From: Alphaproteobacteria bacterium
GTDB taxonomy: Bacteria > Pseudomonadota > Alphaproteobacteria > Micropepsales > Micropepsaceae
DNA: 57,606 nucleotides
NCBI GenBank assembly: GCA_947474645.1
Contig: CANJJD010000015.1
Location: 1-57,606, forward strand
Direction: 5' to 3'
The first letter of the stretch is position 1; each line of letters begins with the position of its first letter. A program made the translations under genes and the position numbers. The notes under the pieces were generated by a model. The model was not told the DNA's origin. It saw nothing but the letters and a program-made list of their open reading frames with translations, and ran no database searches. Shown here piece by piece: positions 47,987 through 57,606 of the stretch.

Positions 47987-49780
47987 ATGGACAAGGACGA
48001 CACGCTGACGCGAAGCGAGGCCCAGGCCGCCGAAACCATGACCGGCGCGCAGATGGTCATCCGTGCGCTCAAGGATCAGGGCGTCACCCACATCTTCGGC
48101 TATCCCGGCGGCGCGGTGCTGCCGATCTATGACGCCCTCTTCAAGGTCAACGACATCACCCATGTGCTGGTGCGCCACGAACAGGGCGCCGTTCATGCCG
48201 CCGAAGGCTATGCCCGCTCCACCGGCAAGCCCGGCGTGGTGCTGGTCACCTCCGGTCCCGGCGCCACCAATGCCGTGACCGGCCTGACCGACGCGCTGAT
48301 GGATTCCATTCCGCTGGTGGTGCTGACCGGCCAGGTGCCCACGCATCTGATCGGCACCGACGCCTTCCAGGAATGCGACACGGTCGGCATCACCCGGCCC
48401 TGCACCAAGCACAACTGGCTGGTGAAGGACGTCAACGATCTCAGCCGCGTGCTGCACGAGGCGTTCGAGATTGCGACCACCGGCCGTCCCGGCCCCGTCG
48501 TCGTGGACATCCCCAAGGATGTCCAGTTCCAGAACGGCGCCTATCACGAACCGCAAGCGATTCATCACCGCACCTACAAGCCCAAGACCGATCCGGACCT
48601 GTCGGCCATCGTCAAAGCGGTGGAGATGATGGCGGCGGCGAAGAAGCCTGTGTTCTACACCGGCGGCGGCCTGATCAATTCCGGCCCCGAAGCCTCCAAG
48701 CTGCTCCGCGAGCTGGTGGACCTGACCGGTTTTCCCATCACCTCGACCCTGATGGGGCTGGGCGCCTTTCCGGCGGCGCGGCCCGAATGGCTGGGCATGG
48801 TCGGCATGCACGGCACCTGGGAAGCCAATCACGCCATGCATGATTGCGATCTGATGATCTGCCTGGGCGCGCGGTTCGATGACCGCGTCACCGGCAAGGT
48901 CAGTTCCTTCTCGCCCGGCTCGAAGAAAATTCATCTGGATATCGACGCTTCGCAGATCAACAAGATCGTGCGCGTGGATTTGGGCATTGTCGCCGACGCC
49001 GCCAAGGCGCTGCGCGAGATGATCCGTTTCTGGAAGACCCAGAAGCATCAGGTCCAAGCGGCCGGGTTAAAGGCGTGGTGGAAGCAGATCGACCAGTGGC
49101 GCACCAAGAAGTCGCTGGACTATCGCAATTCCGATTCCATCATCAAGCCGCAATATGCCATCGACCGGCTGTATCAGCTGACCAAGCACCGCGATGACGT
49201 GTTCATCACCACGGAAGTCGGCCAGCACCAGATGTGGGCGGCGCAGCGCTTCCATTTCCAGGAACCCAATCGCTGGATGACGTCCGGCGGGCTGGGCACC
49301 ATGGGCTATGGCCTGCCGGCGGCGGTGGGCGTGCAGATGGCCCATCCGGATGCGCTGGTGATCGACATTGCCGGCGAAGCATCCGTGCAGATGACCATGC
49401 AGGAAATGTCCACGGCGGTTCAGTACAACCTGCCGATCAAGATCTTCATCCTGAACAACGAATATATGGGCATGGTGCGCCAGTGGCAGGAAATCCTGCA
49501 TGGCGGGCGCTATTCGCATTCCTATTCCGAGGCGCTGCCCGATTTCGTCAAGATGGCGGAGGCCTTTGGCTGCGTGGGCTTGCGCGCCGAAAAGCCCTCC
49601 GAGCTGGACGGCAAGATCCAGGAGATGCTGGCGGTGAACAGGCCCGTGCTGTTCGACTGCCGCGTGGACCCGGCCGAGAATTGCTATCCCATGATCCCGT
49701 CGGGCGCGGCGCATAACGAGATGCTGTTGTCGCCCGATGATGGCGGCAAGATCAGCGACGCCGGAAAGATGCTGGTCTGA
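47987..49780 (+). CDS. ilvB: Acetolactate synthase large subunit
   Basis: ThDP- and FAD-dependent first common step of Val, Leu and Ile synthesis. The 597-residue product has FGYPGGAVLPIYDALF, the catalytic Glu in VRHEQGAVHAAEGYARSTG, and the ThDP motif GEASVQMTMQEMSTAVQYNL, then EYMGMVRQWQE. ATG 47987 has GAGGA 6 bases upstream. It is the first structural gene of ilvB-ilvN-ilvC behind an attenuator. Symbol ilvI is equally used. Confidence 0.97.
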   Translation: MDKDDTLTRSEAQAAETMTGAQMVIRALKDQGVTHIFGYPGGAVLPIYDALFKVNDITHVLVRHEQGAVHAAEGYARSTGKPGVVLVTSGPGATNAVTGLTDALMDSIPLVVLTGQVPTHLIGTDAFQECDTVGITRPCTKHNWLVKDVNDLSRVLHEAFEIATTGRPGPVVVDIPKDVQFQNGAYHEPQAIHHRTYKPKTDPDLSAIVKAVEMMAAAKKPVFYTGGGLINSGPEASKLLRELVDLTGFPITSTLMGLGAFPAARPEWLGMVGMHGTWEANHAMHDCDLMICLGARFDDRVTGKVSSFSPGSKKIHLDIDASQINKIVRVDLGIVADAAKALREMIRFWKTQKHQVQAAGLKAWWKQIDQWRTKKSLDYRNSDSIIKPQYAIDRLYQLTKHRDDVFITTEVGQHQMWAAQRFHFQEPNRWMTSGGLGTMGYGLPAAVGVQMAHPDALVIDIAGEASVQMTMQEMSTAVQYNLPIKIFILNNEYMGMVRQWQEILHGGRYSHSYSEALPDFVKMAEAFGCVGLRAEKPSELDGKIQEMLAVNRPVLFDCRVDPAENCYPMIPSGAAHNEMLLSPDDGGKISDAGKMLV

Positions 49781-49781
49781 G

Positions 49782-51361
<1,580 letters not shown>

Positions 51362-51390
51362 TTTTCTTTCCCCACCGGGAAAAGAACATC

Positions 51391-51420
51391 AAAGGCCCGG
51401 CGCCCAGCCGGGCCTTTTTT
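51391..51420 (+). terminator. Rho-independent terminator after ilvC
   Basis: AAAGGCCCGG (51391-51400), loop CGCCCAG, then CCGGGCCTTT (51408-51417) and further Ts. A strong classic terminator closing the ilvBNC operon. Confidence 0.9.
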
Positions 51421-51435
51421 GTTGGGAAGAATGAC

Positions 51436-51912
51436 ATGACCACACGTCCGCCAATCCCCAATCCGCCCTATTCCGGCGGCTGCCTGTGTGGTGCCGTGCG
51501 CTATTCATTGAGCGTCCGGCCGCAGACCCTGACCGCCTGCCACTGCGACGCCTGCAAGAAATTGTCCGGCGGCACCAACCTGCTGGTGCTGACCGCGCCG
51601 CGCGAGGCCTTCACTTATTCCGGCGAGGTTCAGCGCTATCGCCGTACCGCCGATTCCGGACGCCAGAGCGATGTGGTGCGCTGCGCCACCTGCGGCACCC
51701 GGCTGTGGCACGAACCCCAGGCCTTTCCCCTCGTCACCCTGACCATCGGCACTTTGGATGATCCCTCATGGGGCGTGCCGGCCAGCGAAATCTGGGTTGA
51801 GAAGGCATCCCCCGCCGCGATCTTTCACAGCGACGCCGCCCGCTTCCACGGCCAACCCGATCGCCAGGCCCAGCTTGACGCCTTCAAGCTGCTTTACGGA
51901 GACGCAACGTGA
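51436..51912 (+). CDS. GFA-family zinc protein
   Basis: A 158-residue protein of the GFA/CENP-V fold (family of glutathione-dependent formaldehyde-activating enzyme). Cysteine pairs for zinc are present: [24 protein letters not shown] and [10 protein letters not shown]. The family is broad, and the name formaldehyde-activating should not be taken as proven. It begins after the ilvC terminator and overlaps purT as GTGA, so the two share a transcript. Confidence 0.88.
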   Translation: MTTRPPIPNPPYSGGCLCGAVRYSLSVRPQTLTACHCDACKKLSGGTNLLVLTAPREAFTYSGEVQRYRRTADSGRQSDVVRCATCGTRLWHEPQAFPLVTLTIGTLDDPSWGVPASEIWVEKASPAAIFHSDAARFHGQPDRQAQLDAFKLLYGDAT

Positions 51913-53090
51913 CCCTGGGTACGCCGCTGTCGCCGGCCGCCATCAAGGTGATGCTGCTGGGCTCGGGCGAGTTGGGCAAGGAAGTCATCATCGAACTGCA
52001 GCGCCTGGGGGTGGAGACCATCGCGGTTGACCGCTATGCCGGCGCCCCCGCCGCCCAGGTGGCGCACCGGTCCCATGTCGTGGACATGACCGACGCCAAG
52101 GCCTTGCGCGCCGTGGTGGAAAAGGAAAAGCCGCATTTCCTGGTGCCCGAAATCGAAGCCCTGGCCACCGACGAGCTGGTGCGGATCGAGGCCGACGGTC
52201 TGTGCACCGTCATTCCCACCGCCCGCGCGGCCCACACCACCATGAACCGCGAGCGCATCCGGGTGCTGGCGGGGGAAGAATTGAAGCTGCCGGTTTCACC
52301 TTACGCCTTTGCCTCCTCGCTGGAGGAGTTGCAGGCCGCTTGCGACCGCATCGGCTATCCCAATTTCGTCAAGCCGGTGATGTCGTCTTCCGGCAAAGGC
52401 CAGTCCAAGCTGAAATCATCCGCTGATGTTGCGCCCGCCTGGGACAAGGCGCTGTCGGCGGGGCGGGTGCGCGAAGCCCGCGTCATTGTCGAAGGCGAAA
52501 TCCATTTCGATTTCGAGATCACCCAACTCACGGTGCGTGCCAAGGATGGCACCCATTTCTGCGCCCCTATCGGCCATGTCCAGAAGGACGGCGATTATGT
52601 CGAAAGCTGGCAACCGCAAGCGATGAGCGCAAAGGCGCTGGAGCGGTCGCGCGACATCGCCAAGAAGGTCACCGATGCCCTGGGCGGCCTTGGCATCTTC
52701 GGGGTCGAGCTGTTCGTCAAGGGCGACGAGGTGTGGTTCTCGGAAGTCTCGCCCCGCCCGCATGACACCGGGCTGGTGACCTTGGTGTCGCAATTGCAGT
52801 CGGAATTTGCCTTGCATGCCCGCGCTATCCTGGGTCTGCCGGTGGATACCGCCATGGCTTCGCCGGGTGCTTCGGCGGTGATCTATGGCGGCGTGGACGC
52901 CAAGGCCATGACTTTCGATGGCGTAGAGGAAGCGTTGAAAGTGCCGGGCAGCGAACTTCGTCTGTTCGGCAAGCCGGAGTCTTTCGTCAAGCGCCGCATG
53001 GGCGTGGCGCTGGCTCGCGGCACCGATACCAACGAAGCCCGCGCGCGCGCCAAGCAGGCGGCGGCCAGCGTGAAGCCGAAAGCGGTCTAA
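51909..53090 (+). CDS. purT: Formate-dependent GAR transformylase PurT
   Basis: ATP-grasp enzyme using formate to formylate glycinamide ribonucleotide in purine synthesis. The 393-residue protein has [75 protein letters not shown] and [14 protein letters not shown] 51909 overlaps the GFA stop. It is convergent with an ABC ATPase gene, stops overlapping. A folate-independent route to purines beside the folate genes here. Confidence 0.95.
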   Translation: MTLGTPLSPAAIKVMLLGSGELGKEVIIELQRLGVETIAVDRYAGAPAAQVAHRSHVVDMTDAKALRAVVEKEKPHFLVPEIEALATDELVRIEADGLCTVIPTARAAHTTMNRERIRVLAGEELKLPVSPYAFASSLEELQAACDRIGYPNFVKPVMSSSGKGQSKLKSSADVAPAWDKALSAGRVREARVIVEGEIHFDFEITQLTVRAKDGTHFCAPIGHVQKDGDYVESWQPQAMSAKALERSRDIAKKVTDALGGLGIFGVELFVKGDEVWFSEVSPRPHDTGLVTLVSQLQSEFALHARAILGLPVDTAMASPGASAVIYGGVDAKAMTFDGVEEALKVPGSELRLFGKPESFVKRRMGVALARGTDTNEARARAKQAAASVKPKAV

Positions 53091-54373
53091 GTCGGGTTCT
53101 CAAGGCTGAACGACGCGGCATCGTCGTTGTAACTGAACAGCTCGCCGAACCGCGCCCACGACACCACCGTCTTCAAGGTCTCTTCCGCCGCGTCCTCCGC
53201 CATATGGTCTTCCAGCTCGTCCAGGAAGCGGGTCTTGGGGGCTGAATGGCTTTTGCGTTCGTCCAGCACCTTTCGGATATGGGCGGCCAGCGGCACATGG
53301 CTTTGCAGCGCGCGGGAGAAGATTTCCTTGCGCTCGTTCAGTTCGCCGTCGGCAAAGCGCTTGCCCATATGGGTCAGCTTGATGTCGCCGCCTTCCACTT
53401 CCGCCAGCCGCAGAAGCTGCATCGCTTCGGCCACCGGGAACAGTTCGTCCACTTCCAGTTCCTGCTCATAGGCGATGTCGGGCAAGTCGGCCTTGCCGTT
53501 ATAAGGCGACGCTGCCAGCGCTTCTATCAGGCCGGAAATCTGGTTGGGCGAGACATGGCTCAGCGGCATCTCGATGGCGGCGGCGCCGATGGCCTGGCGC
53601 ATGCGCTCAACCCGCTTGGCGGTCATTTCGACATAGATCTGGTCCACGTAATCCTCGAACTCGCGGCTGGTGCGGTCGCGGGGCTGGGGCAGGCGGATGG
53701 CGATGTCAGCGGTGACCTTGGCGGGGCTGGAGGAAAACAGCAGCACCCGGTCGCACATCAGCACCGCTTCCTCGATGTTGTGGGTGACCAGGATGATGCC
53801 CTTGATCGGCAGCTTGCGGTTGCCCCACAGCTCAATCAGGTCGGTGCGCAGGTTTTCCGCCGTCAGCACATCGAGCGCGCTGAACGGCTCGTCCATCAAC
53901 AGGATGTTGGGATGCACCACCACGGCGCGGGCAAAGCCCACGCGCTGGCGCATGCCGCCAGATAACTCGCGCGGATAGGCGCTTTCGTAACCGTCCAACC
54001 CGATCAGGTCGATGGCGGCCAGCGCGCGGCTGCGGACTTCGGCCTGGGGCAGACCCAGCGCTTCCAAACCAAGCTGCACATTTTCCAGCACCGTCATCCA
54101 GGGAAACAGCGCAAAGCCCTGAAACACCATGGCGACGCCTTGCGCCGGGCCTTCGATGGGCGCGCCCATATAGGTGAGACTGCCGCCCTGCGGCCGCGCC
54201 AGTCCGGCGATCAGGCGCAGCAAGGTGGACTTGCCCGAGCCGGAACGGCCGAGCAGGCCGACGATCTCGCCTTCCTTCAGGGTCAGGTTGACGTCGTCCA
54301 GCACCAGCAATTCCTCGCCGCCGCCGCGGGGGAAGGAACGCCTGACATTTTGCACTTCCAGCAGGTTTGTCAT
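53087..54373 (-). CDS. ABC transporter ATPase with C-terminal AAA-associated domain
   Basis: ATPase of a NitT/TauT-type importer. The 428-residue product: Walker [15 protein letters not shown]-loop [13 protein letters not shown], signature [14 protein letters not shown], Walker [14 protein letters not shown] and switch [11 protein letters not shown]. After about residue 270 there is an added domain (about 285-410) of the AAA-associated C-terminal type ([20 protein letters not shown], then ELFSYND). Its start is one base after the fused permease stop. No substrate-binding protein gene follows. Substrate unknown. Confidence 0.88.
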   Translation of the reverse strand: MTNLLEVQNVRRSFPRGGGEELLVLDDVNLTLKEGEIVGLLGRSGSGKSTLLRLIAGLARPQGGSLTYMGAPIEGPAQGVAMVFQGFALFPWMTVLENVQLGLEALGLPQAEVRSRALAAIDLIGLDGYESAYPRELSGGMRQRVGFARAVVVHPNILLMDEPFSALDVLTAENLRTDLIELWGNRKLPIKGIILVTHNIEEAVLMCDRVLLFSSSPAKVTADIAIRLPQPRDRTSREFEDYVDQIYVEMTAKRVERMRQAIGAAAIEMPLSHVSPNQISGLIEALAASPYNGKADLPDIAYEQELEVDELFPVAEAMQLLRLAEVEGGDIKLTHMGKRFADGELNERKEIFSRALQSHVPLAAHIRKVLDERKSHSAPKTRFLDELEDHMAEDAAEETLKTVVSWARFGELFSYNDDAASFSLENPT

Positions 54374-54374
54374 G

Positions 54375-56099
54375 TCACACCAGACGATACTTGCGTTCGG
54401 CCAGCCAATAAAGCGGCTGCCAGAACAGCCGGTTCACCACCACCACGAAAAAGGCCATCACCGCCATGCCCAGCACGACATGGCGAAAATCGCCGCTGGT
54501 GGTGGCGTCGGCGATATAGGCGCCCAACCCATGGGCATGTTCCTTGTGATTGCCCCAGTTGGCGACCTCGGCCACCACCGAGGCGTTCCAGGTGCCGCCC
54601 GAGGCGGTGATGGCGCCGGTCAGGTAATGGGGAAACACGGCCGGCAGCGCCACCCGTTTCCACCACAGGATTCCCTTGACCCCGAAATTGTCGCCCGCAT
54701 CCAGCAGCTCGCGCGGCATGGTGCTGGTGCCGGCGATGACGTTGAACAGGATGTACCATTGGGTGCCCAGCACCATCAGCGGCGACAGCCAGATGTCGGG
54801 ATTGAGCGACCAGGCGACGATCACCGACACCGCCAGCGGGAACAGGATATTGGCGGGGAAGGCGGCGAAGAATTGCGCCGCCGGCTGCACAATGCGGGTC
54901 AGGCGGGGCCGCAGGCCGACATAGATGCCGATCGGCGTCCAGATCAGGCTGGCCAGCGCGATCAGCACCACCACCCGCAGCATGGTGATGCAGCCCAGCC
55001 CGACGGTCACGAACAGGTCGTGCCAGGTCAGGTTTGCGGAGGCGAAAAGATAAATCCGCCAGGCGGCGAACAGCCCCATCCCGGTCAGCAGCACATACCA
55101 GAGCACATCGGCCAGCTTGCTGCCCTCTTCGCGCAGTGCCCCGCGCAGGCCGAAATGCGGCGGATGCCAGCGATAGCTCCAGCGCATCATCTGGTCGAAG
55201 GGCGCGGTCATCCAGTCGATCAGGCGCGAGCGGCGCAGCATGGTCAGCATCCAGCTTTGCGGCGGATCGTCGGTCTGGTCGTCGCCCACCCGGAAGCGGT
55301 CGGCCCAGGCCAGCAGCGGGCGGAACAGGAGCTGGTCATAGACCAGGATCACCACCAGCATGGCGAAGATGGCATAGAAGATCGCCGTCAGGTTCTGCTG
55401 GGCGATGGCCACCGCGATATAGGAGCCGATGCCGGGCAGGGCGATGGTCGTCTTGCCCACGCTGATGGCTTCGGACAGCGTGACGAAGAACCAGCCGCCC
55501 GACATGGACACCATCATGTTCCAGATCAGGGGCGGGGTGGCGAAGGGCGCTTCGATGCGCCAGAAGCGCGCCCAGGCCGACAGGCCGAACAGGCGGCCGG
55601 CCTCGGTCAGGTCTTCCGGCACGCTGCGAAGCGACTGGTACATGCTGAAGGCCATGTTCCAGGCCTGGCTGGTGAAGATGGCAAAGACGCAAGCCAGTTC
55701 CGCTCCCAGCACCCGCCCCGGCGACAGCGACAGGAACCACACCACGGTGACCGACAGGAAACCCAGGATGGGAACCGACTGCAGGATGTCCAAAAGGGGC
55801 ACCAGAAGGGTGCCGGCGCGCGGGTTTTTGGCCGCCCAGGTGGCGTAGGTGAAGGTGAAAGCCAGGCTGACCGCCATGGCGATCAGCATCCGCAGCGCCG
55901 TGCGCAGGGCATAGCCGGGCAGCATGGCCGGCGACAGGCTGAGCTGGTCGCCGCTGACCACCGACAAGGGCTGGACCAGGAAGCGGCTGACATCGGCAAA
56001 GGCGATGATGAAGGCCAGCACCAAAATCGCCGCCAGCAGATCCCAGCGGCTGGGCAGCAGGCGGCGTGCTTCGATCGAGACAGGCGGCAGGATTTTCAT
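54375..56099 (-). CDS. ABC transporter permease, two fused BPD_transp_1 halves
   Basis: A 574-residue integral membrane protein. Half one (about residues 70-265) holds the coupling motif EAGRLFGLSAWARFWRIEAP; half two (about residues 350-570) holds ELLDAGDNFGVKGILWWKRV, then ALPAVFPHYLTGA. Both are EAA-type loops that dock on the ATPase. So one gene supplies both membrane halves usually made by two proteins or a homodimer. The gene lies just upstream of the ATPase gene. No periplasmic binding protein is encoded in the window. Confidence 0.88.
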   Translation of the reverse strand: MKILPPVSIEARRLLPSRWDLLAAILVLAFIIAFADVSRFLVQPLSVVSGDQLSLSPAMLPGYALRTALRMLIAMAVSLAFTFTYATWAAKNPRAGTLLVPLLDILQSVPILGFLSVTVVWFLSLSPGRVLGAELACVFAIFTSQAWNMAFSMYQSLRSVPEDLTEAGRLFGLSAWARFWRIEAPFATPPLIWNMMVSMSGGWFFVTLSEAISVGKTTIALPGIGSYIAVAIAQQNLTAIFYAIFAMLVVILVYDQLLFRPLLAWADRFRVGDDQTDDPPQSWMLTMLRRSRLIDWMTAPFDQMMRWSYRWHPPHFGLRGALREEGSKLADVLWYVLLTGMGLFAAWRIYLFASANLTWHDLFVTVGLGCITMLRVVVLIALASLIWTPIGIYVGLRPRLTRIVQPAAQFFAAFPANILFPLAVSVIVAWSLNPDIWLSPLMVLGTQWYILFNVIAGTSTMPRELLDAGDNFGVKGILWWKRVALPAVFPHYLTGAITASGGTWNASVVAEVANWGNHKEHAHGLGAYIADATTSGDFRHVVLGMAVMAFFVVVVNRLFWQPLYWLAERKYRLV

Positions 56100-56222
56100 G
56101 TCCGGCGGGCCTCGAAGGGCGGGTGGGTTGAGACGGGTTTTCCTTCGCCCCGATAGGCGCGTTCGAGGACCCACGCAACCTCTTTGAAGCGGTTGGACAA
56201 AGGGGCGCGAAGAGGAACAGCA

Positions 56223-56336
56223 ATGCGCCTGCTGCCCAAGATATTGTTTACACTGTCAATTCTGTGCTCCGGGTACACCTGCGTCCTGGCGGCCCCGCAC
56301 CTGTTGCACTTGCGCCACCGCCCGAAATCAGCGTAA
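56223..56336 (+). CDS. Possible 37-residue exported peptide
   Basis: ATG 56223 to TAA 56336 encodes 37 residues beginning MRLLPKILFTLSILCSGYTC, a signal-peptide-like hydrophobic stretch after a basic start, then VLAAPHLLHLRHRP. An AGAGGA ribosome site lies 6 bases upstream of ATG. It sits in the 562-base gap between the divergent ABC permease and leuA. No homologue is known to me; a chance ORF is possible. Confidence 0.35.
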   Translation: MRLLPKILFTLSILCSGYTCVLAAPHLLHLRHRPKSA

Positions 56337-56434
56337 AACCAGCCACGCGCACGGGAAAAAACGGTGGATTATCCGCTGCTTAGCCACGGCGCGCGCGTAT
56401 CAAGTAATTTCACGGGCGGAACGGCGACAGGTCA

Positions 56435-56563
56435 ATGACGCAAGGCGTGACGAGCAAAATTGCGAAGGGGGAAATCTTCCCTCACGCTTTTGCACGCGCC
56501 CACAATCAGCCCCGTCCTTCCCTCGGTTCTTCGCACACGCTTCTTCTTCTTAGCTGCCCCTAG
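56435..56563 (+). CDS. Leader peptide before leuA with four consecutive Leu
   Basis: A 42-codon ORF (ATG 56435, TAG 56561-56563) that ends HTLLLLSCP. The four Leu codons are all CTT (56540-56551), unusual in this GC-rich genome. Position (about 100 bases before leuA) and a late run of the regulated amino acid match leucine attenuation leaders. The start is the only in-frame ATG, but GTG 56447 is possible; no clear ribosome site was found. Confidence 0.55.
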   Translation: MTQGVTSKIAKGEIFPHAFARAHNQPRPSLGSSHTLLLLSCP

Positions 56564-56568
56564 GCGCT

Positions 56569-56600
56569 CATGCTGCGCGAATGGTCGCGCGCATGGTGTT
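56569..56600 (+). promoter_or_regulatory. Hairpin between leader peptide and leuA
   Basis: CATGC-TGCGCGA (56569-56580) pairs with TCGCGCGCATG (56585-56595) except for one bulged T, giving a stem of about 11 bp right after the leader stop, followed by GTGTTT. Downstream, GCCGC/GCGGC (56630-56643) makes a smaller stem just ahead of the leuA ribosome site GAAGGAC. These are candidate attenuator parts; T-runs are short, so the mode (transcription or translation) is open. Confidence 0.45.
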
Positions 56601-56661
56601 TAGGGGATCAACGCAACAGGAGAATCGAAGCCGCGTCTGCGGCGAACAGAAGGACTTTTGT

Positions 56662-57606
<945 letters not shown>

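Noticed and set aside
54174-56156. A 660-codon open frame opposite the ABC permease
   Set aside because: Gly/His/Gln-rich shadow; the minus-strand permease has EAA loops and membrane helices.

Overview
The window is GC-rich, densely packed bacterial chromosome with mostly housekeeping genes. Gene content and order point to an alphaproteobacterium: rpsP-rimM-trmD-rplS; a tkt-gap-pgk-fba carbon cluster; zapA followed by a 6S RNA locus and the 5-formyl-THF cyclo-ligase gene; and ruvCAB-ybgC-tolQRAB-pal-cpoB-tilS-ftsH-folP-glmM. The family within the class cannot be settled from the sequence. A Rhizomicrobium/Micropepsales-like lineage is only a guess. No mobile element, prophage, tRNA, rRNA or CRISPR array was seen.

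Layout. 1-2700: ribosomal/translation operon and an HU gene, with clear terminators. 2714-10700: a Met/His-rich putative outer-membrane protein, malate dehydrogenase, a DUF2141 protein, an MFS exporter, an OmpA-like protein, glutathione-dependent formaldehyde dehydrogenase, an inositol monophosphatase and elongation factor P. 10700-16600 (minus strand): tkt, gap, pgk, fba and thiE, largely overlapping and probably co-transcribed. 16750-18900: a DUF4164 coiled-coil protein, ZapA, 6S RNA, cyclo-ligase and a YmdB-like phosphoesterase. 18900-23400: a class B3 metallo-beta-lactamase with a small membrane partner, YebC, a YbaL-type antiporter and a secreted cyanovirin-N-like protein. 23450-37500: Holliday-junction resolution genes, the complete Tol-Pal system, tilS, ftsH, a Sul-like dihydropteroate synthase, glmM and thiD. 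37500-46000: an exported cyclase/cupin pair, purA, an RcnB-like protein, an acetyltransferase, folA, Mrp/ApbC, a lipoprotein, a DegP protease and two palindromic repeat elements. 46000-57606: serB and miaA (divergent), the ilvB-ilvN-ilvC branched-chain operon, a GFA protein, purT, an ABC transporter with two fused permease halves, and the start of leuA.

How the genes work together. The tkt-gap-pgk-fba block supplies lower glycolysis/gluconeogenesis and pentose interconversion. Tol-Pal genes build the trans-envelope machine active at constriction. ilvBNC and leuA are the branched-chain amino acid genes, and each is preceded by a short leader ORF rich in the regulated amino acids, followed by hairpins. 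This suggests translation-coupled attenuation of both units. folP, folA and fau give three folate enzymes.

Observations most worth a second look: (1) the chromosomal folP resembles the mobile sulfonamide-resistance enzymes Sul1/Sul2 and sits directly beside glmM, the gene that also accompanies sul2 on mobile DNA; (2) a palindromic element with a perfect 12-bp-arm hairpin sits in frame within the start of trmD; (3) the Leu-Leu-Val-Ile leader before ilvB and the four-Leu leader before leuA; (4) the secreted CVNH-domain protein, the Met/His-rich barrel protein and the orphan fused ABC transporter, whose functions are open.
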